A stretch of DNA of 21,288 nt from a virus. Below the pieces are notes generated by a model. That model did not search any database, had not been told where the DNA came from, and worked only from the letters and a program-made list of their open reading frames with translations. The position numbers were made by a program, and so were the translations under genes. The DNA lies in IMG/VR virus record IMGVR_UViG_3300012930_000031, positions 1 through 21,288 of that record. One strand, given 5' to 3'. Below, one piece after another: positions 5,187 to 11,818 of this stretch (the stretch's first letter is position 1; each line of letters begins with the position of its first letter).

Positions 5187-5432
5187 ATGGAACTAGAAAA
5201 TGTAAGAGACGACCTGCGTGAGTACCTCTGGAAAGAGGGCGTCAACCTCGCAGAAATCGAACGCGAAACGTCCCTCAATCGCTCGTGGCTATCGAAGTTC
5301 AAGCGCGGCGAAATCAAGTCCCCGACCATCGATCAGCTCGTCGAGCTCGACAATTACCGCAAGCGCCAGGCTGATGACGGCGCCAAAAAAAACTCCGTAA
5401 TCCCGTCAAGCGATAGCCCGGTCGCGGCATGA
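5187..5432 (+). CDS. Cro-like helix-turn-helix regulator (81 aa)
   Basis: The start at 5187 (MELENVRDDL) excludes an upstream TTG-initiated extension that would run through both operators. Residues 12-42 (LWKEGVNLAEIERETSLNRS, then WLSKFKRGEI) read as a helix-turn-helix of the XRE/Cro type, with a basic patch after the recognition helix and a disordered C-terminus. No Shine-Dalgarno is visible and the predicted transcription start is within a few bases of the ATG, so the mRNA may be leaderless. Opposite orientation to the repressor and first position of the rightward unit give the Cro assignment. Confidence 0.75.
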   Translation: MELENVRDDLREYLWKEGVNLAEIERETSLNRSWLSKFKRGEIKSPTIDQLVELDNYRKRQADDGAKKNSVIPSSDSPVAA

Positions 5433-5443
5433 CGGAGATGAGC

Positions 5444-5578
5444 CTAGCGGGTCATGGCTTTCCCGATGCGATCCGATGCGAGGCTGATCGAGCCGCTGAT
5501 GTCGAAGGTGCAGATCAGCATCGTCACGATCAGCACCCAAATCGCAATCACCAGTCGCTTGCCAGTTTTCTCGTCCAT
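5444..5578 (-). CDS. 44-aa single-pass membrane protein, opposite to the rightward operon
   Basis: An ATG at 5576-5578 is preceded by a good GGAGG (5587-5591) with 8 bases of spacing. The protein starts MDEKTGKR, then has a hydrophobic segment LVIAIWVLIVTMLICTF (about residues 9-25), then a polar tail ending MTR before a TAG. Codon use is normal for the window. It is convergent with the Cro-like gene and would be antisense to transcription from the rightward promoter, so it may be expressed in the lysogen. Too short for homology by eye; function unknown. Confidence 0.55.
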   Translation of the reverse strand: MDEKTGKRLVIAIWVLIVTMLICTFDISGSISLASDRIGKAMTR

Positions 5579-5648
5579 GCCCGTCCCCTCCGTGTGAAAT
5601 TTGTTGCTACATCAGCAAATCTAGCACGGGGCGGGGCGGGCGCCTTTG

Positions 5649-5693
5649 TAGGCTCGGGGAGGGCAGGGCTGCACCCGCCCAAGTGTCAGCCTA
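5649..5693. other. Nested GC-rich hairpin
   Basis: An outer stem TAGGCT (5649-5654)/AGCCTA (5688-5693) encloses an inner stem GGGCAGGG/CCCGCCC (one bulged A) with a 5-base loop. No U-tract follows on either strand. It could be a structured leader or a pause/termination site before the replication genes. Confidence 0.45.
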
Positions 5694-5736
5694 GCGGTCA
5701 AGTCCTCTGTGCGGTAGGCGTGCGCGCCGTGTCCGC

Positions 5737-6513
5737 ATGTCGGACACAACCGACATGACGACGATTGCGGTCAAGAACTGGGAGCGATTCCAGCATTACA
5801 AAGACCGCGATCCGCCATGGATCAAACTGTACCGCGACATGCTCACGAGTGAGCCGTGGGTACTCGGGACTGACATCTCCAGACTCGTCCAAGTTGCTAT
5901 CACGTTGCTAGCAGCGCGCTATAGCAATGCTATTCCGTACCAATTTCAACTGCTGCGGAAGGTCGCGAGCCTCGATTGCACCGAAAAACAGTTCGGGAAG
6001 GCCATCGATTTTCTCGCATCAGTTTCATTCCTTGAAATTCAAGGAGTTACCAACGGCTCGGGATTGTTGGCGCACGGCGCTAGCAGCGTGCTAGCAACTT
6101 GCAACACAGAGACAGAGGGAGAGCAGAGGGAGAGACAGAGCAGAGCAGAGACAGAGCAGATTCCTTCGGCGCGAAAATCCGCGCCCGCCGAAGCTGTCGA
6201 ATTTCTCGACTTCAAAATTTTCTACCCCAACCGCGCAGGGGATCAAGGTTGGCGCAAGGCGTTGAGGTCGGCCTGCGCCCGGATCGGGGAGGGCCACACC
6301 TGGATCGAAATCTTGGATGGCGCCAAGCGCTACGCCGCGTTCATCCGAGCGGGTGGCAAGGAGGGCACGGAGTACGTCAAGCAAGCGGCCACTTTCCTCG
6401 GTCCCGATTTGTTCTTCCTGCAGCCGTGGACTCTGCCGAAGTCGAAAGCCGAAAACCTCCGCGACCAGAACATCGAAACCTCGCAGGACTGGCTCCATGC
6501 AAGCAACGGATAA
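5737..6513 (+). CDS. Phage replication initiator, O-like (258 aa)
   Basis: The N-terminal part (residues 7-105; TTIAVKNWERFQHYKDRDPP, then WIKLYRDMLTSEPW) matches the opening of many phage winged-helix replication proteins. A low-complexity charged linker (about 120-150, TETEGEQRERQSRAETEQ) joins it to a C-terminal domain with FYPNRAGDQGWRKAL and EYVKQAATFLG, typical of this replication-protein group. The linker DNA contains a candidate origin, as in lambda O. Two starts are possible, ATG 5737 (inside a hairpin) or ATG 5755 (MTTIAV); neither has a strong ribosome binding site. It overlaps the next gene by 17 bases. It probably recruits the host helicase through the P-like partner (inference). 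Confidence 0.7.
   Translation: MSDTTDMTTIAVKNWERFQHYKDRDPPWIKLYRDMLTSEPWVLGTDISRLVQVAITLLAARYSNAIPYQFQLLRKVASLDCTEKQFGKAIDFLASVSFLEIQGVTNGSGLLAHGASSVLATCNTETEGEQRERQSRAETEQIPSARKSAPAEAVEFLDFKIFYPNRAGDQGWRKALRSACARIGEGHTWIEILDGAKRYAAFIRAGGKEGTEYVKQAATFLGPDLFFLQPWTLPKSKAENLRDQNIETSQDWLHASNG
5893..6160. other. Candidate replication origin inside the O-like gene
   Basis: TTGCTA occurs at 5894 and 5905, 11 bp apart, with the inverse TAGCAA at 5922. A second cluster has GCTAGCAGC at 6079 and GCTAGCAAC at 6090, again 11 bp apart. Directly after it, positions 6101-6160 contain no T on the plus strand and are mostly A/G. Iterons next to a strand-biased purine tract within the initiator gene are the layout of the lambda origin. 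Functional assignment is inference. Confidence 0.4.
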
Positions 6514-7024
6514 GCCCGATTTCTTGAAAGTGATCAACGGCATTGCGGCAATGCGCAAATCGCCCATCACCACCGAAGCACTGGACCTGTGGTGGGCCTG
6601 CATGACCGACTGGAAGATCGCGGATTTCAAGGCTGCCGCCATCCAGGTGCTCAAGACGTCGACCTTCATGCCGACGCCGAAGGACTTCGAGGATTTGCGC
6701 AAAGCGGGACGCGAAACCGCGGGCGAGGCGTTCGCAGGAATCGGCCGCTGGCTCGTGTACAGCCCCAATGGCTACACCGTCGCGGCCAATACCCCGAGAC
6801 CGATCGCGGCGGCCATCCGGGCGATGGGGGGTGCGGACGCCTACGCGATGTGCGAGGTGGACAAGCTACCCTTCCTCGAGCGCCGCTTCTGCGATCACTA
6901 CGACCAAATCATGAGCCACGAGGACACCCGTGAGGCAGTCCCGCAAATCGCCTACGGCGAGGATTCGCTGCAGTTCAAGCGGGTAGCCGGCACGTTCGTC
7001 GCAATCGGCAAGGTCGAATCGTGA
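6497..7024 (+). CDS. Phage replication protein, P-like helicase-loader candidate (175 aa)
   Basis: The ATG at 6497 overlaps the end of the O-like gene by 17 bases. The protein opens with FLKVINGIAAMRKSPITTEA, then LDLWWACMTDW, then STFMPTPKDFEDLRKAGRETAGEAF, a pattern shared by phage proteins coded just after O-like initiators. No Walker motif is present, so it is not a DnaC-type ATPase. A non-ATPase helicase-loader or replication accessory role is inferred from position and pattern only. Confidence 0.6.
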   Translation: MQATDKPDFLKVINGIAAMRKSPITTEALDLWWACMTDWKIADFKAAAIQVLKTSTFMPTPKDFEDLRKAGRETAGEAFAGIGRWLVYSPNGYTVAANTPRPIAAAIRAMGGADAYAMCEVDKLPFLERRFCDHYDQIMSHEDTREAVPQIAYGEDSLQFKRVAGTFVAIGKVES

Positions 7025-7209
7025 ACTGGCTCGCCCAAGGCAACTCCCACCTCTCGGCCCCGTACCGCATCGTCAGCAACATCCGCGGCTTCGAAGTGTG
7101 GCTGAATTCCAAGGCCAAATACGGCGTGCTGGCCCGCGAAATACCATCATTGGCGAAGGCCAAGGAATTCGCCGAAGCGCACCACGCGAAGGCTCAGGTG
7201 CCCGCATGA
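7021..7209 (+). CDS. Small phage protein (62 aa)
   Basis: Starts at GTG 7021 in a GTGA overlap with the P-like gene. The sequence includes 'SAPYRIVSNIRGFEVWLNSK' and 'AKEFAEAHH', a layout seen in small phage proteins that fold as a short beta-sheet with a closing helix. Function unknown. Confidence 0.6.
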   Translation: MNWLAQGNSHLSAPYRIVSNIRGFEVWLNSKAKYGVLAREIPSLAKAKEFAEAHHAKAQVPA

Positions 7210-7346
7210 GTCAATCCAAAATCCCCAAGCCCGACGTGCCGGTAGCGCCCACACCGCCCCCCGACTGGCTCACCGCCCAGGCCAAAGCGATCGCGACCGC
7301 ACGGCCGAAGAAGCCACGGTCGGCGTATCAAAGGCGGTGGCTATGA
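7206..7346 (+). CDS. Small proline- and lysine-rich protein (46 aa)
   Basis: The ATG at 7206 overlaps the preceding stop as ATGA. The protein has a Pro-rich stretch (KPDVPVAPTPPPDW) and a basic end (RPKKPRSAYQRRWL), and is probably disordered. Its stop overlaps another ATG (7343) that opens only six codons, MSQSEI, nearly copying this gene's own MSQSKI start. Function unknown. Confidence 0.5.
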   Translation: MSQSKIPKPDVPVAPTPPPDWLTAQAKAIATARPKKPRSAYQRRWL

Positions 7347-7406
7347 GTCAATCGGAAATCTGAAAGCATTTGAACGCGATCCACTAACCAACCCCAGGGG
7401 AATTAC

Positions 7407-7769
7407 GTGACCGACACTGCCATCGAATCCGAAATCCAAGCGAAGGGCTTGACTGCCCCGCGAGTCACGCCGGCCGACATCGAGGCCAACATCACCGCGT
7501 CGTACGCGTTCACCGCCTGGTCAGCGCTCGGCGAGGGCGTGCCGCGCATGGACGAACTGAAGCTGCTCACCATCGCGGTGCTCGTGCTCAAGAACGGCTT
7601 TACCGTCACGGGCGAATCGGCCTGCGCGAGCCCTGAAAACTTCGACGCCGAACTCGGCGCGAAGATCGCCATCGGTAACGCGAAGGCCAAGATCTGGCCG
7701 CTGATGGGCTACGCGCTGAAGCAATCCCTCACCGAGATGCCGAAGGTAGCGGGCAGGGTGCCCACATGA
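7407..7769 (+). CDS. N4 Gp49/Sf6 Gp66 family protein (120 aa)
   Basis: The start is GTG 7407 with AGGGGA upstream. The family's conserved stretch is clear: VTPADIEANITASYAF, then LTIAVLVLKNGFTVTGESAC, then ASPENFDAELGAKIAIGNAK and IWPLMGYALKQ. This is the phage family Pfam Phage_gp49_66 (PF13876, by recall), found in early regions of many phages, molecular role unknown. It ends in an ATGA overlap with the metallopeptidase gene. Confidence 0.85.
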   Translation: MTDTAIESEIQAKGLTAPRVTPADIEANITASYAFTAWSALGEGVPRMDELKLLTIAVLVLKNGFTVTGESACASPENFDAELGAKIAIGNAKAKIWPLMGYALKQSLTEMPKVAGRVPT

Positions 7770-8329
7770 AAACCTACAGCCCAGCACCCGACGTCGACGC
7801 CATCATCGAGTCCGTGCGCGAGACCTACCACGAGCGGTTGACCGATGTGACGGTCACGGGCCTCTTCGCCTTCGACACGGAATCGAGCTTGCCCGTGCTC
7901 AAGCACCAGGGCTATGCCGCCGGCGCCATCGTGCGCATCACGCCGCTCAAAGACCGCGCGTTAGGCATGGCCGATGCCACCATCGTCGTCGACCGCGCGG
8001 GCTGGCTCGCACTCTCGCAGCGTCAGCGCGTCGCCTTGCTCGACCACGAGTTGACGCACCTCGAGGTCAAGACCGACGAGGAGGAGGGCGCCAAGGAGCC
8101 GGTGCCGGTGTGCGATGCGGTGGGGCGCCCGAAGCTCCTGATGCGCAAGCACGACCACCAATTTGGCTGGTTCGATGAAGTCGCGCAACGTCACGGCGAG
8201 GCGAGTCCCGAGGTGCGACAAGCGCGCGTGCTGATGGAATCGAGTGGGCAGCTGTACTTCGACTTTGAGCCGCGTGGGGCGGTGCCTAAGCGCGAACGCA
8301 AGGCGCACGAGCGCGTGGATGTCAACTGA
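7766..8329 (+). CDS. Putative phage metallopeptidase (187 aa)
   Basis: LLDHELTHLEV places an HExxH zinc-protease motif at H94-E95-H98. It lies between an N-terminal helical part and a C-terminal segment with KHDHQFGWFDEVAQRHG, which may give the third ligand. This is the layout of the putative phage metallopeptidase family found beside Gp49-like genes. The C-terminus has a 'SSGQLYFDFEP' segment followed by a basic tail. The target protein is unknown; ATGA overlap with the upstream gene suggests joint translation. Confidence 0.75.
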   Translation: MKTYSPAPDVDAIIESVRETYHERLTDVTVTGLFAFDTESSLPVLKHQGYAAGAIVRITPLKDRALGMADATIVVDRAGWLALSQRQRVALLDHELTHLEVKTDEEEGAKEPVPVCDAVGRPKLLMRKHDHQFGWFDEVAQRHGEASPEVRQARVLMESSGQLYFDFEPRGAVPKRERKAHERVDVN

Positions 8330-8330
8330 C

Positions 8331-8681
8331 ATGCCCGAGTACAAACTCACGCGCGAGATGCGGGACACGATCGCGACCATCTTGGGTCCGCACATCTTTC
8401 GCGTCTCGAAGGAGGACGCATTGATGCAGTCGGCGACTGCGGTGTTGGACGCGAATGCCGAGCGCGATCACGTCAAGGTGTTGGCGGAGGCGCTGCGCGG
8501 CGAGATCCGCACCTTGGCGGCGATTCAGATGCGCCAGCGCGGGGTGAGCCGGCTCGTGCTCACGCGCAAAGAACTCGATGACTTGCCGCAGGACGTGGAG
8601 GTCAACGTGGAAGCGCCAGAGCCCGGGGTGCGGGTGTATGAACTCGTGGCGAAGACGGCTGCGAAGATCGTGCTGCAATGA
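8331..8681 (+). CDS. Hypothetical phage protein (116 aa)
   Basis: Start MPEYKLTREM at 8331, directly after the metallopeptidase stop; an in-frame ATG at 8319 (MSTDM) is also possible. The sequence is mostly helical to residue 75 and then acidic (ELDDLPQDVEVNVEAPEPG). No motif recognised. It ends in an ATGA overlap with the VRR-NUC gene. Confidence 0.6.
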   Translation: MPEYKLTREMRDTIATILGPHIFRVSKEDALMQSATAVLDANAERDHVKVLAEALRGEIRTLAAIQMRQRGVSRLVLTRKELDDLPQDVEVNVEAPEPGVRVYELVAKTAAKIVLQ

Positions 8682-8986
8682 CTGGCCGCTCCGCCATGCG
8701 CGCCGCGATGGGCAACCGCGATGCCAATCACAGCGAGATCACTGAGGCGTACGAGGCGCTGTACTGCACCGTCGTCGACACGCATGGGCAAGGCGGTGGG
8801 TTCCCCGACATCGTGGTCAAGATCCCAACGAAGCGCGGCCCGCGCGCCGAACTCGTCGAGATCAAAACCACGGACGGCCGCTTGAACGCAGCGCAAATCC
8901 GCTTCATCGCCGAGTGGGGCAGCTGTGTCACGGTAGTGCAGACCAAGGCCGACGTGTGGGCGCACGTCGAGCGGGTGAGGGCATGA
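8678..8986 (+). CDS. VRR-NUC domain nuclease (102 aa)
   Basis: The sequence GGGFPDIVVKIP, then AELVEIKTTDGRLNAAQIRF, gives a PD...ExK catalytic pattern at D44, E61 and K63. It has the short single-domain form of phage VRR-NUC (PD-(D/E)XK) proteins, which are thought to cut branched or structured DNA such as Holliday junctions. Position just before the terminase genes suggests a role in resolving DNA for packaging (inference). Both ends overlap neighbours by ATGA. Confidence 0.8.
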   Translation: MTGRSAMRAAMGNRDANHSEITEAYEALYCTVVDTHGQGGGFPDIVVKIPTKRGPRAELVEIKTTDGRLNAAQIRFIAEWGSCVTVVQTKADVWAHVERVRA

Positions 8987-9273
8987 GCCGCGAACGTCAA
9001 CGCGCCCGCCAATTGAAAGCCGTCACCGCCGGTATGACGATTGAGCGCCAGATCGGCATGATGGACACGCGCGATGCGATTGAGCACGTGCGCATCGCAG
9101 CCCTTGCCGCCATTGCCGAGACGCGCGGCATGTGGCGCTTCCTCGTTGAACGCGGACTTGCCACGGAAGCGCAACGTCAGGACTATCTCGACAAGGGCTA
9201 TGATGATTTGTTGGACACGGTGAACGGCAAGGCGGCGGAGATTTATGTGGAGGGGGCACAAGGTCGTGGCTAA
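8983..9273 (+). CDS. Hypothetical phage protein (96 aa)
   Basis: ATG at 8983 overlaps the nuclease stop. The protein is basic at the start (MSRERQRARQLKAV) and then helical, with 'HVRIAALAAIAETRGMWRFLVERGL', 'LDKGYDDLLDTVNGKAAE'. No known motif. It overlaps the terminase small-subunit start by 8 bases. Confidence 0.6.
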   Translation: MSRERQRARQLKAVTAGMTIERQIGMMDTRDAIEHVRIAALAAIAETRGMWRFLVERGLATEAQRQDYLDKGYDDLLDTVNGKAAEIYVEGAQGRG

Positions 9274-9688
9274 AGCACTGAGCGCGCAGCAACGCAAGTT
9301 CATTGCGCATTACCTGCTTGAGTTCAATGCGACGGAAGCTGCGAAGCAAGCCGGATACTCGGAGGACACGGCTGATGTGCAGGGCTCGCGCCTGTTAAGA
9401 AATGTTCGGGTGCTGGACGAGGTGCGACGTCGTTGCCTCCTAGCAGAAAAGCGCCTCGAACTCAACGGCGATGATATCCGTAGCTTTCACGCACGCGTGA
9501 TGACGGACCCGCGTCAGGAATGCGACGGCGGTCCATCGCATATCGCGCGAATTATGTCGGCTCGCGAACTCGGCAAATTGTTAGGCCTCTACACCTCCAA
9601 GATCGAAGTGCGCGGCAGCATCACGCTCGTCGATTTACTGGCGGCGGCGGATCAGCGGACGGTGGTGCAGCAGCCGACTGTTCAATGA
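9266..9688 (+). CDS. Terminase small subunit (140 aa)
   Basis: MAKALSAQQRKFIAHYLLEF, then NATEAAKQAGYSEDTADVQGSR is the typical N-terminal helix-turn-helix of the Terminase_2 (phage terminase small subunit) family. GTG 9266 is preferred over ATG 9245 because the family opening begins there and a GGAGG lies upstream. The protein recognises packaging sites on phage DNA and hands them to the large subunit. Its stop overlaps the large subunit's ATG as ATGA. Confidence 0.85.
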   Translation: MAKALSAQQRKFIAHYLLEFNATEAAKQAGYSEDTADVQGSRLLRNVRVLDEVRRRCLLAEKRLELNGDDIRSFHARVMTDPRQECDGGPSHIARIMSARELGKLLGLYTSKIEVRGSITLVDLLAAADQRTVVQQPTVQ

Positions 9689-11136
9689 CCTTCGCCCTCG
9701 CCGTCGACAAGATCATCGCGTATCGCAACTCGCCGCTGTTGATGGTGCGCGAACTCTTCCACATCGAGCCCGACCTGTGGCAGCAGGACGTGTTGAACGA
9801 CTTCCCGCACAACCCACGGCAGGCGATGGCCTGCTGCAAGGGCCCGGGTAAGACGGCCGTCCTTGCGTGGCTCGCGTGGAACTTTCTGCTGACGCGCAAG
9901 TACCCCAAAGTCGCCGCGCTCTCGATCACCGGCAAGAACTTGAAGGATAATCTCTGGGCCGAGATGGCGAAGTGGCAGAACGTCTGCGTGCTGCTGCAGG
10001 GGCTATTCGAGTGGACGGCGGAGCGCATCAGCTTGAAAGCGAGCCCCGACACCTGGTTCATGACCGCGCGCACCTTTCAGCAGTCAGCCTCAACCGAGGA
10101 GCTGGGCTCAACCTTGGCCGGCACATGGGCGGACAACGTTCTCTTCCTGATCGATGAGGCGGGCGGCATTCCGGTCCCCATCGTGCGCACCGCCGAAGCG
10201 GTGCTGCAGGGCAAGGGCATCGATGCCCATATCATCCTCGCCGGCAACACCACATCGAACACGGGCGCCCTGTACGAGGCGGTCATCATGCGCCGGCACA
10301 TGTGGAAGGTCTACGAGGTGACGGCCGACCCGGATGACCTTAAGCGCACGCCGCGCATCGATGCGGAGTACTGCCGGCAGCAGATTGCGGAGTACGGGCG
10401 CGACAACCCGTTCGTGATGATCAATATCCTCGCGCGCTTCCCGACGCAGGGCGTGAATCAATTGATCTCAGCCGATGCGGTGCGCGACTGCTTAGGGCGC
10501 CACATCCACCTGCGCGCCTATGACTGGGCCCCCAAGATCATCGGCGCCGACATCGCGGACCAGGGCGATGACCGGACGGTGTTCTTCCCGCGCCAGGGCT
10601 TAACCTACTTCAAGCCGATTGTCCTCAGGAATATGGATTCCGTGTTCATCGCCGGGCATTTGGGCGAGATGGCGACCAAGTGGGGCGCGGACTCCATCCA
10701 AATGGACGCGTCCGGCGGCTACGGCGCAGGTCCCATGGCCATCTTGCGCCAGGAGGGCTACTCGGTCATTCCGGTGTACGGCAGTGGCAAGCCCAATGAT
10801 CCGAAGTTCTTCAACAAGCGCGCCGAGTGCTACTGGACGGCGTGCGAGCACATGATGACCGGCGCCAGCCTCCCGGCCGATTGCGATGAGATCGTGGCCG
10901 AACTCTCGACCGTCACCTACGGCTACAAGGGCGATAAGATCGTCATCGAAGAGAAAAAAATGATCAAGGCGCGGTTGGGGCGATCTCCGGACTTAGCCGA
11001 TGCGCTGGTCTACACGCACGCCTTTCCGGTGGCGGCGACCCGCGATACGCGTGAGGCGCTGTTCCCGTTTGACTTGGGTCCCGCCGCTGGCGGGAGTTCG
11101 ACGAAGCATGATTACGATCCGCTCTCGCGCCCTTGA
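9685..11136 (+). CDS. Terminase large subunit (483 aa)
   Basis: The ATPase domain has a Walker A-like CKGPGKT (residues 51-57) and a Walker B VLFLIDEAG with D157-E158. The nuclease domain has IIGADIADQGDD (D289, D292), D341 in the MDASGG segment and SPDLADAL (D436, D439), consistent with an RNase H-like metal site. The start at 9685 follows from the ATGA overlap with the small subunit. It is the DNA-packaging motor and headful or site-specific cutter. Length is normal for the family. Confidence 0.92.
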   Translation: MTFALAVDKIIAYRNSPLLMVRELFHIEPDLWQQDVLNDFPHNPRQAMACCKGPGKTAVLAWLAWNFLLTRKYPKVAALSITGKNLKDNLWAEMAKWQNVCVLLQGLFEWTAERISLKASPDTWFMTARTFQQSASTEELGSTLAGTWADNVLFLIDEAGGIPVPIVRTAEAVLQGKGIDAHIILAGNTTSNTGALYEAVIMRRHMWKVYEVTADPDDLKRTPRIDAEYCRQQIAEYGRDNPFVMINILARFPTQGVNQLISADAVRDCLGRHIHLRAYDWAPKIIGADIADQGDDRTVFFPRQGLTYFKPIVLRNMDSVFIAGHLGEMATKWGADSIQMDASGGYGAGPMAILRQEGYSVIPVYGSGKPNDPKFFNKRAECYWTACEHMMTGASLPADCDEIVAELSTVTYGYKGDKIVIEEKKMIKARLGRSPDLADALVYTHAFPVAATRDTREALFPFDLGPAAGGSSTKHDYDPLSRP

Positions 11137-11207
11137 CATTGCGCTTTGACAGCTTGAGCCCCCTTCGGTAACTCTCGGCCCCGCATTCAATCAGCGGAGG
11201 CGATTCT

Positions 11208-11339
11208 ATGGCGATGTACGGCGAGAAACTCAAAGCGGCCAAGCCCGTGAAAGTACCGCCCGTCCACAAGCCGCCGCGCCTCTGGCCGGTCAAGCCCGAG
11301 CAATCCACCTCCTCAAAGTTATATGGAGCCAAAAAGTGA
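11208..11339 (+). CDS. Small basic protein (43 aa)
   Basis: A strong GGAGG (11196-11200) sits 7 bases before the ATG. The product starts MAMYGEKLKAAKPVKVPP and is rich in Lys and Pro, probably disordered. Its TGA overlaps the GTG of the next gene (GTGA), which supports real translation. Function unknown; position between terminase and portal suggests a minor virion or assembly protein (inference). Confidence 0.65.
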   Translation: MAMYGEKLKAAKPVKVPPVHKPPRLWPVKPEQSTSSKLYGAKK

Positions 11340-11818
11340 AACCATCCACAGTGCGCGGCACCCCCGTGCGTTCCATTTCCCAAGGCGGCTACGACAACAC
11401 GGGGAAGCCCTCAGGCTTTCAAGGCACCGTCAACGGCCAGTACGCGGGTCAGTCCGCCACCCCCGGCGGCGGCACGCCATACCACTCCGGTGCCGGCAAC
11501 GACGATCAGGCGAAGCGCGTGGCCTCCCGCGGCACCAAGATGGGCACGGTCATCGACACGCAGACCGGCACCAACATGAATGAGCCGGAGAGTAACGGCA
11601 ACGGCGTGGTGTTTGATGGCGTCTCCAGGAGCGCCGGTTACCGTGCGGGCTCGCAGCCACAAACGCTCGACTCTCCCGTGCCCACCGATTGTCAGAAGCC
11701 GGTGCAGGATGCCCCGGTGAAGCTCGCCAATATCCGCTCCGGCATCGGGGGGAGCTGGGGACCGGATGACGGGCCCGGGGATAACTTCCAGACGATGGGC
11801 GGAGTGATGGACCGCTGA
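11336..11818 (+). CDS. Gly/Ser/Thr-rich protein, likely disordered (160 aa)
   Basis: Starts at GTG 11336. The sequence is low in hydrophobic residues and rich in Gly, Ser, Asn, Pro and Gln (GGYDNTGKPSGFQGTVNGQY, and SWGPDDGPGDNFQTMGG near the end), so it is probably flexible. No motif recognised. TGATG overlap with the next gene shows it is part of the late transcript. Confidence 0.65.
   Translation: MKPSTVRGTPVRSISQGGYDNTGKPSGFQGTVNGQYAGQSATPGGGTPYHSGAGNDDQAKRVASRGTKMGTVIDTQTGTNMNEPESNGNGVVFDGVSRSAGYRAGSQPQTLDSPVPTDCQKPVQDAPVKLANIRSGIGGSWGPDDGPGDNFQTMGGVMDR

Larger units (their letters stand above)
5433..5736. other. 304-base stretch between Cro-like and replication genes
   Basis: No plus-strand gene is supported here; the open frame on that strand has a composition unlike a real protein. 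On the minus strand it holds a 44-aa membrane protein gene (listed separately). It also contains a 15-bp inverted repeat TTGCT-N5-AGCAA at 5604-5618 and a nested GC-rich hairpin at 5649-5693. Confidence 0.5.

Noticed and set aside
5429-5758. 109-aa plus-strand frame after the Cro-like gene
   Set aside because: Odd composition and no ribosome binding site. The minus-strand 44-aa frame in the same place has both a good site and a protein-like sequence.
6091-6768. 225-aa minus-strand open frame
   Set aside because: It lies antisense to the two replication genes, crosses their junction, and its product has no recognisable motif.
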